This document shows, one piece after another, positions 48,501-59,347 of a DNA stretch of 64,000 bases. The translations under genes were made by a program, and so were the position numbers. Origin of the DNA: Allium sativum (taxonomy: Eukaryota > Streptophyta > Magnoliopsida > Asparagales > Amaryllidaceae); assembly GCA_030737875.1 (NCBI GenBank), contig CM060915.1:632216786-632280785 (forward strand). Direction: 5' to 3'. Positions within the stretch are counted from its first letter, which is position 1. Every line of letters starts with the position of its first letter. The notes beneath the pieces are model-generated. The model was not told where the DNA came from, made no database searches, and was given only the letters and a program-made list of their open reading frames with translations.

Positions 48501-49050
48501 GCGAATGAAGACGGCACAGGACCGACAGAAGTCATATACTGATAAGAGACGAACCGATCTTGAGTTCAATGTTGGGGACATGGTTTTTATTAAGGTGTCG
48601 CTATTGAGAAATGTAGCCCACTTTGGATCGTTAGGGAAGTTGGCACCAAGGTTCGTAGGACCCTTTCCAATTCTAGAGAGGATTGGGCAGATAGCGTACA
48701 GGGTAAAGTTACCAGAGAAGCTCAGCGGAGTTCATGACGTGTTTCACGTTTCACATTTGCGTAAGTGTTTACACGATACGGCGGAAGAGGTAGAGCCGAA
48801 CACGCTCGAAGAAATGGAAGTAGAGCGCAATGCCACGATCAGATGAGCTTCTACATGCATTCTCGGATCGAAGGTCAAAAAGCTTCACAACAAAGAGGTC
48901 AAGTTGGTCAAAGTGCAATGGGGAGATGATCAAAGAGACGCGACTTGGGAAACGGAAGATAAGATGCGTACGTTGTACCCTTTCCTTTTTAGGGTATGTT
49001 TTAATTTCTCCTTTTTCTACCAATTTGTTGATACTTGTCCTATCTTTTAG
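45551..49050 (+). pseudogene. pol: pol of element A: protease, RT, RNase H, integrase, chromodomain-like tail
   Basis: Protease LFDSGASHSFIS and ILGMDWL. RT with [22 protein letters not shown] (FVDDVLVFSK) and [11 protein letters not shown]. RNase H with [13 protein letters not shown] and YTDHKSLN. Integrase with HPGGDKMYRDM, a CX2C pair, catalytic D in MDFVDELP, D in SDRDPIFTS and E in QTERVNR. The tail has KEVKLVKVQWGDDQRDATWE, a chromodomain-like end. Frame breaks: TAG at 45749, 46301, 46430, 46748 and 47461; TGA at 48397 and 48844; and one deleted base near 47298. Domain order (integrase after RNase H) is Ty3/gypsy. The frame ends at TAG 49048-49050. Confidence 0.93.
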
Positions 49051-49562
49051 TATTATCTTTGCCATGACATCTTCGATCTTTAGTTAGGAAGAACCCTATG
49101 GTTGAAACATGTGTTTGAGACATGTTATGCCTGATAGATGCAAACGGATGCAAGTGGTTGCTCGTGGATGCATATACACACACCTTAGGCACTAGATCGG
49201 CTCAGTCACCTTCATGTTGCATATAAATGTGTGTGCATATTTAAATTAATGGATGTATAATGGTTGTGTTATCATATGGATGCTGCATTTTGATGAACGG
49301 TTGTGCACACATGTAGAAATAATACGTATCGATAGGATTCTATCGCATACATAATGAACGCGTAGCACTATCATGATTTGCATTAAGGAGGTCAACTGAA
49401 ATAGTAGACCGCCTGATTTGCATTAGATAAGGAACATATACACACACTTCTTGCATATGTTCATACAACATTAGAAACTTTGTAAGGACAATGGATGCCT
49501 GTGTTTGATGGTTGAGTAGATGGATGATTGGATGTTAGGATATGCATTCTCCTTAACTTGGA
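49051..49562 (+). other. Internal 3' untranslated region of A
   Basis: Non-coding, with many GGATGCA and TGCATA words. Its counterpart is kept in E (about 1300-1800). Confidence 0.7.
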
Positions 49563-49597
49563 GATTTCGGAGGTGAAATCCTTTAAGGAGGGGAGAA
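49563..49597 (+). promoter_or_regulatory. Hairpin and polypurine tract of A
   Basis: 49563-49580 forms GATTTCG, loop GAGG, TGAAATC (one G-U pair). AAGGAGGGGAGAA (49585-49597) abuts the 3' LTR. Confidence 0.85.
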
Positions 49598-52018
49598 TGT
49601 AACACCCCGTAATTTTAAATATTAAAGTTAACAAATTAAAGAATACTTAATTTTAATGGAGGAATCAAAGGAAACGGATTACGCCATTGTGTTCGTCTCG
49701 GAATTATGGTTGAGACAGAGTCCGAGTTTGCGTAAATTGGACTTCGTATGATGAAGTTATGGCTGTCGGAAGTTTCTAGAAAATTCAAACAGCTCGAAAC
49801 AGATTCAAAATTCAAATCAGAAGTCAGAAGCGGGCTGGGCAGGAAAATTCCCGCCCAGGACCCAGGTCGGTCGGGGGTCGACCCTAGTGTCGACCTCCCC
49901 CCTACAGGTCGACCTAGGGGTCGACCTACACCCCCCCCGGGGCAGATCTGAAAATGACGACTTATGACTTGTTGCTGAGTCACTAGGGTTTCTGGATAGT
50001 GCTGATCTGGTCTGAATGGTCTTGATTGATTCTAGGTTGATCGGATGGCCTAAATTAATCCTAAATTCTATACAAACACATGTAGACTCAAACCCTAAAA
50101 CCAAATAAAACTAGAACCATGGCCGTCATGCTATCACCTTGCAACCTAGAGTAGTTGCCACCAACTAGAGGGGAAGTGAAGCTAATCAACTCAAATTTAT
50201 AACAACAACAACAACGAATTTGTCTACTTCAAGGGCGAGCTAAATCAGTTTCAGAACTCAGATTCCAGAACTCAACACCTTCTTTGAGCTGTGAGTTCAA
50301 TTTCTTTAATAAGATAATTAATAAGTTAATTGGGTTGAGTTATAAACTGGGATATTGCTATGTTTGTGGGACATTGGAAAAATGTGATATTTTGTGAATA
50401 TATGCTAGTTGTTCATAATGAAAGATTTGTTGTGGATCCCTTTTCATATGTCAAATCACCTATGTTCAACTTGATTCACGTTTGACATCATTTTATATGC
50501 AAGTTTAGGTGTAGATTATATGCTAGTTTCTATATGAATTGTACACAAGTTTACATGTGAATCAAATAAAGTGACTATATGCAAGTTTAGGTAGAGATTG
50601 GATTCACATATATGCAAGTTTACACCTTTAGATTTAGATCTATGTTGTACATAGTTTTATGCAAGTTTGTGACTATGGCCTATGCAAGTTTTGGATGAAA
50701 ACTATATTCATATATGCAAGTTTTAGGTGAAAAAACTATATTATATATATACAAGTTCACACCTTTAGGCCTATTTTTAGGTTTATCACAATAACAAGTT
50801 TATGCAAGTTATGTTGTAATCCTTATTTGCAAGATTGGATCCAATTTGTGTGTTATGCAAATTTGCGATGTTTCTTCCCTTTTATGTGTTAGACTAATTG
50901 CTAGTCTAATATATACATCTATATATATATACATATATATATGTCATGATAAACGAACGAACAACGTGGGGACGATGGGGGTAATATTGAATATGCACAT
51001 ATTGAAAATTGGCATAAATGGCTGTAAAAGGCATATAATTAATTTAAGACATTAATTTGAAAAATTGGCATTTATGGACATAATTGAGACAATTATGGAC
51101 ATAAATATATTTGGAATTCATTGACAAATTTGAATAGGGATATTAATCCAATTTGGGGATAAATGAAGATGTGTAATAATTAACCGCCTAAGATACGAGA
51201 TTAGACTCGTTTGTGGCGTAAGACAGTCCGGACCCGCCCGGCAAATCCAGCAGCCACAAATGCCAGTATAATGTGAGAGGTCAAAGGCATGAATTAAATG
51301 TGTACCAGTTGTAAAGACACGAGGTTAGGCTCGTTTGTGGTGTAAGACTGCCCGGACCCGCCCGACAAATCCAGCTGCCACAAATGCCAGTCTAATGTGG
51401 GAGGTCTTTACAAGGTTACAGTGTTAATGAATTAAGAAACACTTAACCAGATAAACATGTGGTGGGACATGAGGGGGTTAAGTGGGTGCTTTGGGTGGCA
51501 TGTGAAATTAAGCGGGTGCCTTGAGTAGCATGTGAAATACGATTAGATGCACTTAACCAAGAGTGAAACATGTAAGAATACATGAATAAGAATGGGGTTA
51601 AGTGGGAAAAACCTTAAAGGGGACCAAGCATCGGCGGAAAGCTTGTGTCATGCATGGGGGCCCTTTTCAAACCAGTAACCCATTAAGTATCTTTGTGGGC
51701 TCGACCCAAGTCGAGGACGGGACACACGTATTGAGTTTGATAGTAAGAGGTCAAAACGGGTTAGCGGTGGCAACACAAGTCCAACGGGGTCATATGCGTG
51801 TGTGGGCTCGGGTTGGTAGGTAAGACGTTGTTGCATCGTGTAGATATAAGCCGTGCATCTTGGTGGTACCGGGTTGCCACTTTGGGGAGTGATACACCCC
51901 ACTGTGGGGCCAGAACGAGTATCTACGAGTTAGGGAGAGGATCGAATGGGGGTTGTGGGTACACCTAGTGGAGATAGGGGCAGACGGCACCTATGAAGGC
52001 AGCTAGGGGTACACGAAA
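49598..52018 (+). repeat. 3' LTR of element A, left piece
   Basis: Matches 41299-43790 of the 5' LTR. Its GTCGACC array (49863-49940) is much shorter than in the 5' LTR. Ends with CGAAA (52014-52018), the left target duplication of B. Confidence 0.92.
49863..49940. repeat. Contracted GTCGACC array in the A 3' LTR
   Basis: Four GTCGAC sites against about ten in the 5' copy, with the same flanks. Confidence 0.9.
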
Positions 52019-52651
52019 TGTAACGACCCGTATTCTACGCATCATAGGATCGTAGAATATTTATTTCTTTCACATACGAAGTTTTATGGTCATGTAACTT
52101 TGGGAGACGACTATTGGGGTCATTTCTCATGTTCATGATTTTTCCCGATTTTTAAATGACCATTTTACCCCTAGTTGGTACTGTTTTGGCCATAACTTTT
52201 GACTGGAAAGGAATTTTGACCTGAAACCACTTCCATTGGCTCCAGATGATGGTCTACAATTCCGTAGAGTGGTCACATTAGCCAAACGGACTCACCGTTT
52301 GGGAGATATGGCTGAAACAAGTTTCAGATGGTGAAAAACAGCTTAATTGGGCTTAACCGGGTGATTAGCAGCTAGGTCCAGAGGGGAATTTCGGGTTTAG
52401 AGGCATAGGAGGGCTGATTAAGGTTAGGGAATCACTTTCATTTCAGTTTTGAGCCGCCACAAACCCTCTTGAGACCTTAGTAATGGCTTCCATCCTCTAA
52501 AACCACTCCAAAACACATTTTTAGTGAAGATTAAGCCTAAACTACATCAAAACAAGGCCAAATAGCAACAGAGCAAGGTTGGAGCTGCTTCTATACATAG
52601 GAATTCGACACAAACAGAGAGTATTTCAGATTTGGTGTTTTATTTTGTGGC

Positions 52652-52661
52652 AAAGGTGAGT
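52652..52661 (+). other. Splice-donor-like site in the B 5' LTR
   Basis: AAAGGTGAGT, a full match to the plant donor consensus. Same site in the 3' LTR at 59991-60000. A matching acceptor-like site lies at 54808. Confidence 0.4.
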
Positions 52662-53039
52662 GATTTGCATAGTTTTGCACTAATTACGGTAATTAAGGGT
52701 AATTAGTGAAGATTAGCGAATTTATACACTAATAAATTCTGGAAAAATGTTTAGAAATTCTTAAATAATATTTTATGCCTTTGTTAGAAATTTGGTTCGA
52801 TTTGGTTAAGTTTTATTAACTCTATGATTAGTATTATTTAATCATGCTTAATGGAAAAATGGGATTTTGGGTATATTTGATCCATTTTGACATGTAAATT
52901 CATTGTTTTGGTGTTTGTGGTTAGTTGTTATGTTGCTATGACTGTTTGGGATGATTTGTGATTGATTAGTATAGTTAGATTTGTCGAAAACGTCGTCGAA
53001 TGGCGTAAACAAGTTGCTGGAAAAAGTTGCAGAAAGTTA

Positions 53040-53500
53040 TGCAGGGTTTCGGATCGGATCGGATATGGGCTCGGATCTGATAGGAGACCTGGGCAAGGAA
53101 CCCGACCCGAACTGGAACCTGGCACAAAAGAAATTTGGCAAGAAGGAAGGCCACTGCTTAAAGTTGGAGTTGGACGGAGGATCGGATCGAAACTATGGAA
53201 CATGATCGGATCGGAGTAGGCCAGAGAGCGGATCGGATCGGAGTAGGCTGGGGAGCGGATCGGATCGGAGCAAGCAAGCGAGTGGGATCGGATCGGGCAA
53301 ATGGAGAAGGACAGGATCGGATCTGGGGACTTAGAAGGGAGCAACCACCGAACCAAGCAGAGGATAGGCACTACACTTCCGAACCGAACCGAGAAGAGAT
53401 GGAGCACTGATCATGGCATGGACTAGGACCACCGAACCGAACCGAGCAGGAAGGTTACACCGAACCGAACCGGGCTAGACGAGGAGCACCGAACAGAACC
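53040..53500. repeat. GGATCGG and CCGAACCGA arrays in the B 5' LTR
   Basis: Left half: repeated GGATCGGATCGG words (53050-53320). Right half: repeated CCGAACCGAACC words (53380-53500). The 8-mers CCGAACCG and CGGATCGG can pair at seven of eight positions. The 3' LTR has the same arrays at 60375-60825 with a shorter first block. Confidence 0.88.
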
Positions 53501-54619
53501 GTACGTGGGCTATTACTACTACACAATGACTCTTCTGAAGACCAACTCCAATTCAATCAAAACCCGAGATGCAAAGGAAGTCCAAATGAGGAGCTTTGAC
53601 TCAGGATCCAGTTGGGAACCAATGAGTGGGCTTCATGATTGGGCTTTGCTGCGGGACGTGTGTCAAGGGGCAGTCGATGTTTATGACTTTGGATCACTAT
53701 GTATGGGAAGTATGTGAACGGATTAAGGGCTGAAATGGCCTAGGTACGACTAAAGGGCTATAAACCAATGAAGTGGGGTCATTTGTAAAGATTTGGTCAT
53801 GCCTCCATGTGGTAAGCTTGGTAGTAGCAGTAGTTGTACAAGTCGAACTCCGTCACTACTTCAATGGGTCTAGTGATTGACAGTGGTGGACATCGTATGC
53901 TTTACGCACTGAGTGAGAGATGTGAGGATGGTTGCTATGGTTGATTTGTTTGCTATCATTATGACATGCACACCCCACCCCCGTACTCTTACACTATTTA
54001 TTATGGCACCTTAGAGTATTGTATGGTATGTGGTACTAACTCTTTGGTTGTAGGTCCAGGTTCAGGTATGGTTTAGTATACCTGTTATTATTCTATTTAG
54101 ATGCTTATCGCTCATACCAGGCTTTATGTCTGACCCAGAGTTTTATGTCTCCTCTTATTACTCTGGGTGCTCACACGAGCAGACTAGAGACAGGTTAGCT
54201 GGTGGTGCGCGGGTAGATGATCCGGAGACGAGCAGGAGGCTTCCACGTAATATATACATAGTATTCTCCCTGTGTTGTTGAAGATCGCTGCTTGGGCATT
54301 AGTGGTGTATCTTCTACTTTAGTTTTCTTTTGTTTAGAGACAATAAATTTGGAAAGTTGTAATAAGTTGTATTTGGATTTCCGCTGCTCTGATGTCGATG
54401 TTAATTTTAGCTATCAGCTTATGCATTGTCTCGCCTGTTTTATGTCAAGTATGTTATTATTATTATATTTTACTCCATGCACTGTGAGACATTCTACAGG
54501 TTCTTGATTAGTTCGTTCCCTTCTTTCCTTTCTTCTGACGACCGTCCCGTGCTAGTCGGGCGTGTGTACAGCGCACTTTCGGAGAAAATGCAGGCTGGTG
54601 CGGGGCGGGCCGTCACACT

Positions 54620-54631
54620 TGTTATCAGAGC
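54620..54631 (+). promoter_or_regulatory. Variant primer-binding site of B
   Basis: TGTTATCAGAGC, two bases after the LTR. The third base is T instead of G, otherwise the tRNA-iMet complement. Confidence 0.82.
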
Positions 54632-54794
54632 TCTAGGTTGCGTAGTTAACCTAGGGAAGTTATCAGGGAGAGATAATATACGTATACGAGAGAGCGTATT
54701 TGTGATTGCTTTGGTTTTTAAAAGCTATATATATACTATTACTAGTATAAGGATGAAGTCGTACTGCACTAGCACCACTATAGAGTCGTTAATC

Positions 54795-54808
54795 GTTTCC
54801 TTTTTCAG
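54795..54808 (+). other. Splice-acceptor-like site before B gag
   Basis: A pyrimidine-rich tract (TTTCCTTTTTCAG) ends four bases before the two ATG codons of gag. It would pair with the LTR donor to remove about 2.15 kb including the primer site. Not proven. Confidence 0.35.
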
Positions 54809-54812
54809 ATTG

Positions 54813-55754
54813 ATGATGAGCCGATATACTAGAGGTGCTGGTAGGGGAGCCAATAATGGGAATGCTGCTGACATGAGGACGATGTTTACTGACCTCATGA
54901 GAGAGATGCTTAGAGATGTACAGAGGGCAGCTCCCAATGGTGGAAATGGTGGTGGTCCAATAGTGCAGGCGCCAAGAGTCGACTTCGCCAAGCTGAATAA
55001 GGATTATACTAGCCTTGGTGGGAAGTCATTCCACGGAACGAAGTCGGCTACGGATGTTCAAGATTGGTTGGATAGTTGCGAACGTATCTTCGAGGATTTG
55101 GGTATCGAGGATGCGATGAAGAGAAAGCTAGCGTCCCTTCAGCTGCAAGGGTGAGCAATGAATTGGTGGAATGCTATAAAGGCAGCTACTCCCGAAGATC
55201 AGATTACTTGGGAGCAGTTTAAGGTTAGCTTTAGCGAGAAGTTCATTCCAGCTGCTCAGAAGTCAGTGCTGTTTAAGAAATTCTTGGAGCTCAAGCAGAA
55301 TGGCAGAGCTGTCTCAGAGTATATTGCTGAATTTGACACTTTGTCAAAATATGGGTTGTCTCTTATTGATACTGCCGAGAAGAAGAATGAGAAATTCATA
55401 ACTGGTTTGGATCAGTACTTGGGGGAGAGGCTTATTAACCACATCGATGAGACGTTTGAGTCGATTGTGGGGAAAGCATTGAGGTCAGAAAGTCTCTACC
55501 CTAAGCCGAAGACTGAGGTTGTATCTGCAGAGGAGCCAAAGCCACAAGCAAGTGGTGGAGGCAAGGGTGGTTCCCAGAATAAGAGAAAGCAGAATCAGAC
55601 TAAGGATGGCCATAAGAAAAAGAATAAGCAAGATGTTGAGTGCTTCAGCTGTGGTAAGAAAGGCCATTATGCTAGTAATTGTCGGGCCAAGCCAGCGGAT
55701 AGGAAGTGCTTCAACTGTGGCCAAATGGGACATCACAAAGACAAGTGTCCATAG
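54813..55754 (+). pseudogene. gag: gag of element B
   Basis: Begins MMSRYTRGAGRG at 54813, with a glycine/arginine-rich start, then DFAKLNKDYTSLGGKSFHG and the retrotransposon gag domain (NWWNAIKAAT, FKVSFSEKFIP, VSEYIAEFDTLSKYG). Two zinc knuckles, CFSCGKKGHYASNC at about residue 277 and CFNCGQMGHHKDKC at about residue 299, end the protein. A TGA at 55152-55154 cuts it; the frame is intact on both sides. It stops at TAG 55752-55754 directly after knuckle 2, but the same frame continues into pol. That TAG could be a decayed CAG or a real gag terminator; the sequence cannot decide. Confidence 0.92.
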
Positions 55755-58700
55755 CCCCCTAAGGAAAAGCAAATGGTGAAAGCATATGCTCTTAATGCTA
55801 TTCCTTCTTCGTCGAATGCCCCAACTGCGGCGGAGAAGGGAAAGAATGTCGTCATTCAAGGTATGATTTCTGTTTATGATGTTCCTGTTAGAGTTTTGTT
55901 TGATACCGGAGCTTCCAGTTCTTTCATATCTAGTGACCTGGTAGATAGGTTGGGATTGGAGCCCGAGATTGTCGATAGACCTTTAGTAGTGATGAACCCG
56001 ATTGGTGGTTCGACTAGTCTTAGCATGATTTGTCGTAATGTGGTCTTATCGGGTCATGGATGCATGTTTGTTTGTGATTTCTTTGTTTTGGGCTTTACTG
56101 GGTTTGGCATTATTTTGGGAGTAGATTGGCTCCAAAGATACGGGGTGGTGGTAGACTGTGAGGGCTTTTTGGTGACAGCTAGAGCGGATTATGGGCGGAG
56201 GATAGTGTTTGGTGGTCTACCCAGTGAGGTGGTATTGGCTAATTTTCTAAACTCCCTCGACATTCCGCATAGTGAGTTGTCAGGTTTGCCCGTGGTTGGC
56301 CAGTATCCGGATGTTTTCGAAGAAGTGACCGGGCTTCCACCACACCGAGAGATTGAGTTCCGTATTGATTTGGTAAAAGATGCCAGACCTATAGTGATGC
56401 CACTTCGTCGTATGGCACCAAGGGAGCAGCGAGAGCTCGAGGTGCAAGTCAGCGATCTTTTGAAGAAGGGATTTATCAGAAGGAGTGTTTCTGAATGGGG
56501 AGCACCAGTTGTGTTTGCTACCAAGGCGGATGGTTCCTTTCATTTGTGTGTAGACTACCGCGAATTGAATAAAGTGACGAGGAAGAATAAGTATCCTCTA
56601 CCGCGGATAGATGATTTGTTCGATCAGTTGAGTGGTGCGAGAGTATTTTCTCAGTTGGATCTCGCGACAGGTTTTCATCAGCTTAGAGTGGAAGCTGAGA
56701 GTATAGCTAAAACGGCATTTCGGACGCCGTCTGGGTTTTATGAGTGGTTGGTCATGCCATTCGGGCTGACCAATGCCCCAGCATATTTTGTGGATCTTAT
56801 GAATAGGGTATTCAGAGATCAGTTGAATAAGTTTGTCCTTATGTTCGTTGATGATATTTTGGTCTATTCGAGGACAGAGGAAGAACACAAGGAACATTTA
56901 AGAATAGTGATGGAGGTGTTGAGAAAACACCAATTGAAATCAAAGTTTTCTAAGTGTCACTTCTGGAAGAGGGAAGTGAGGTTCTTGGGCCATGTTGTAT
57001 CAGAGAATGGTATTGCCGTGGACCCGGCGAAGGTGGCTATGGTACAGGATTGGCCTACGCCCAATAATGCAACAGATGTAAGAAGTTTTTTGGGGTTAGC
57101 TGGATATTATCGTAAGTTTATCCAAGGTTTCTCCAAGATAGCAGCACCATTGACCCAGTCGACCAAGAAGAATCAAGCTTTTGTCTGGGATGAAAGGTGC
57201 GAGAATGCATTCAAGAGTCTAAAACACAAGTTGACAAGCGCACCAGTGTTAGTCATTCCTAAGGGGAATGAAGAGACGACGGTATACACGGATGCCTGTG
57301 GTACCGGACTGGGTGCTGTATTGATGCAAGGCGGTAGGGTTGTAGCTTATGCAAGTCGGCAATTGAAACCGCACGAGAGAAGGTACCCTACCCATGATTT
57401 GGAATTGGCAGCGATCGTGTTCGCGTTAAAGATGTGGAGACATTATCTCTTGGGAGAAAGATTTGAGCTGTTTACAGATCATAAGTCATTGAAGTATCTC
57501 TTCTCCCAGAAGGATCTAAATCTCCGGCAACAAAGATGGTTAGAATTCTTGGCTTCCTATGATTTTGACATCGCATATACACCGGGAAAGGGCAATGCGG
57601 TAGCCGATGCGTTGAGTCGAAGACATGCCAGTTTAGGGGCTATGTTTCTTGAATGGAAGAAACTGGAGTATATCGCGGAGTTTGATTTCAGACCAAAGTG
57701 CGAATTGAATCCAGAAATGTTAGCAAGTTTGACGGTCAGACCCACTTTGATTCAGCGGATCGGCTCTAGTCAGAGGGACGATCCTAACCTATTGGAAATC
57801 ATCTCTAAGTTAGAGATAGGTATCGATGAGGAGATGAACAAGTATGGGCTTGATCGAGATGGATGGCTTAGAAAGAATGGAAAGCTTGTTGTACCTAATG
57901 TCGATGGATTGAGAGATGAAGTGCTTAGAGAATGTCATCACTCAAGACTGACTACACACCCCGGTGGTAACAAGATGTATCGAGACATGAAACAGACCTA
58001 CTACTGGGAAGGGATGAAAAGGGACATTGGGAAGTTTATATCCAAATGCATGAATTGCCAGCTAGTTAAAGCCGAGCAAAAGAAGCCTAGTGGGTTGTTA
58101 CAGCCATTAGAAATTCCCGAATGGAAATGGGAGCAAGTCTCGATGGACTACATCGATGGTTTACCAAGGACTAGATCGGGACATGATAGCATTTGGGTAG
58201 TTGTGGATCGACTGACTAAAAGTGCAAGATTTATACCAGTCAAATCGACCAGAACGGAAGCTAAGTTAGCAGAATTGTATATGAAGTGGGTAGTGAGATT
58301 TCATGGAGTGCCTAAAAGCATTGTGAGTGACCAAGACCCGTTGTTCACTAGTGGGTTTTGGAAGAGCTTACAAGAGGCTCTAGGGTCAGAGTTACATCTC
58401 AGTACCGCATATCATCCTCAGACCGACGGTCAGACGGAGAGGGTGAACCGTATTTTGGAAGATCTCTTGAGAGCATGTATATTGGATTTTGGTGGATCAT
58501 GGGATGACCATTTGCATATAGTAGAGTTTGCATATAACAATAGCTACCAATCCAGTATCGGTATGGCTCCGTTTGAAGCTTTGTACGGAAGACCGTGCAA
58601 CTCACCATCATGTTGGATAGAGACTGGCGAGAAGTTTATGCTTGGACCAGATGTGGTGAGGGAAACTTCAGATAAAATCAAGACCATTCAACAACGAATG

Positions 58701-59192
58701 AAGGCTGCCCAAGATAGGTAGAAAAGTTATGCTGATAAGAGGAGAAGAGACCTAAAATTCTCCGTTGGTGACTTGGTGTTTGTCAAGATTTCTCCGTTGA
58801 AGAGCGTAATACGATTTGGCAGGAGAGGCAAGTTAGCACCAAGATTTGTTGGCCCATTCCCTGTTCTTGAACCAGTCGGGAATTTGGCATATAGAGTTGA
58901 CTTACCAGAGAAGATGGCGGAAGTTCACAATGTATTTCATGTTTCCCAACTAAGGAAGTTCGTTCGCGACTCAGATATGACTATTTCACCTGATCAGTTA
59001 GAGGACTTCGAAGTAGAACCCGAGGCGGTTGGGAACCGCAAGCCGGCCCGTATTGTCGAGCACGACATAAAGCAACTTCGAAGGAAGGCGGTGAAGCTAG
59101 TCAAGGTTCAGTGAAGCGAGGACGAGAATGATTGTACTTGGGAGACAGAGGAGAACATTAAGAAGACATACCCAGAACTCTTTGCCTGGTAA
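55755..59192 (+). pseudogene. pol: pol of element B: protease, RT, RNase H, integrase, chromodomain-like tail
   Basis: Same frame as gag. Protease [12 protein letters not shown] (active-site D near residue 364 counted from the gag start) and ILGVDWL. RT with [18 protein letters not shown], catalytic FVDD near residue 680 and [11 protein letters not shown]. RNase [14 protein letters not shown] near residue 827. Integrase with [16 protein letters not shown] in MDYIDGLP, D in SDQDPLFTS and E in QTERVNR near residue 1209. Then LAPRFVGPFPVLEPVG and a chromodomain-like end (RIVEHDIKQLRRKAVKLVKV ... CTWETEENIKKTYPELF). All catalytic residues are present. Stops: TAG at 58719-58721 and TGA at 59112-59114, each one transition from the expected residue. 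No frameshift. Confidence 0.95.
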
Positions 59193-59308
59193 GATTTTAA
59201 CTTCGATTTAGTTTTCCGCATGCTAGGATAGGCTTGTTTGCTTGTTTTGCATGTTTGGTTGTTGTATGTGGCTGTTAGGCATGCGGGATCCTTTGTATGT
59301 TTTGGGTT

Positions 59309-59347
59309 AAGGAATTTCGGGGACGAAATTTCTTAAGGGGGGGAGAG
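59309..59347 (+). promoter_or_regulatory. Hairpin and polypurine tract of B
   Basis: 59309-59334 folds as an 11-bp stem around loop GGGA (core AATTTCG / CGAAATT). AAGGGGGGGAGAG abuts the 3' LTR. Confidence 0.88.

Larger units (their letters stand above)
52019..54617 (+). repeat. 5' LTR of element B
   Basis: 2599 bp, TGTAACGACCC to GCCGTCACA. It holds a leader with donor AAAGGTGAGT at 52652-52661, two short-word arrays and a U5 with CGCTGC words. No clear TATA box was found. Confidence 0.96.

Noticed and set aside
52928..53407. 159-codon minus-strand ORF in the B LTR (similar at 60167-60742)
   Set aside because: Made by the GGATCGG array read backwards; repetitive SDPIRS units and no start context.
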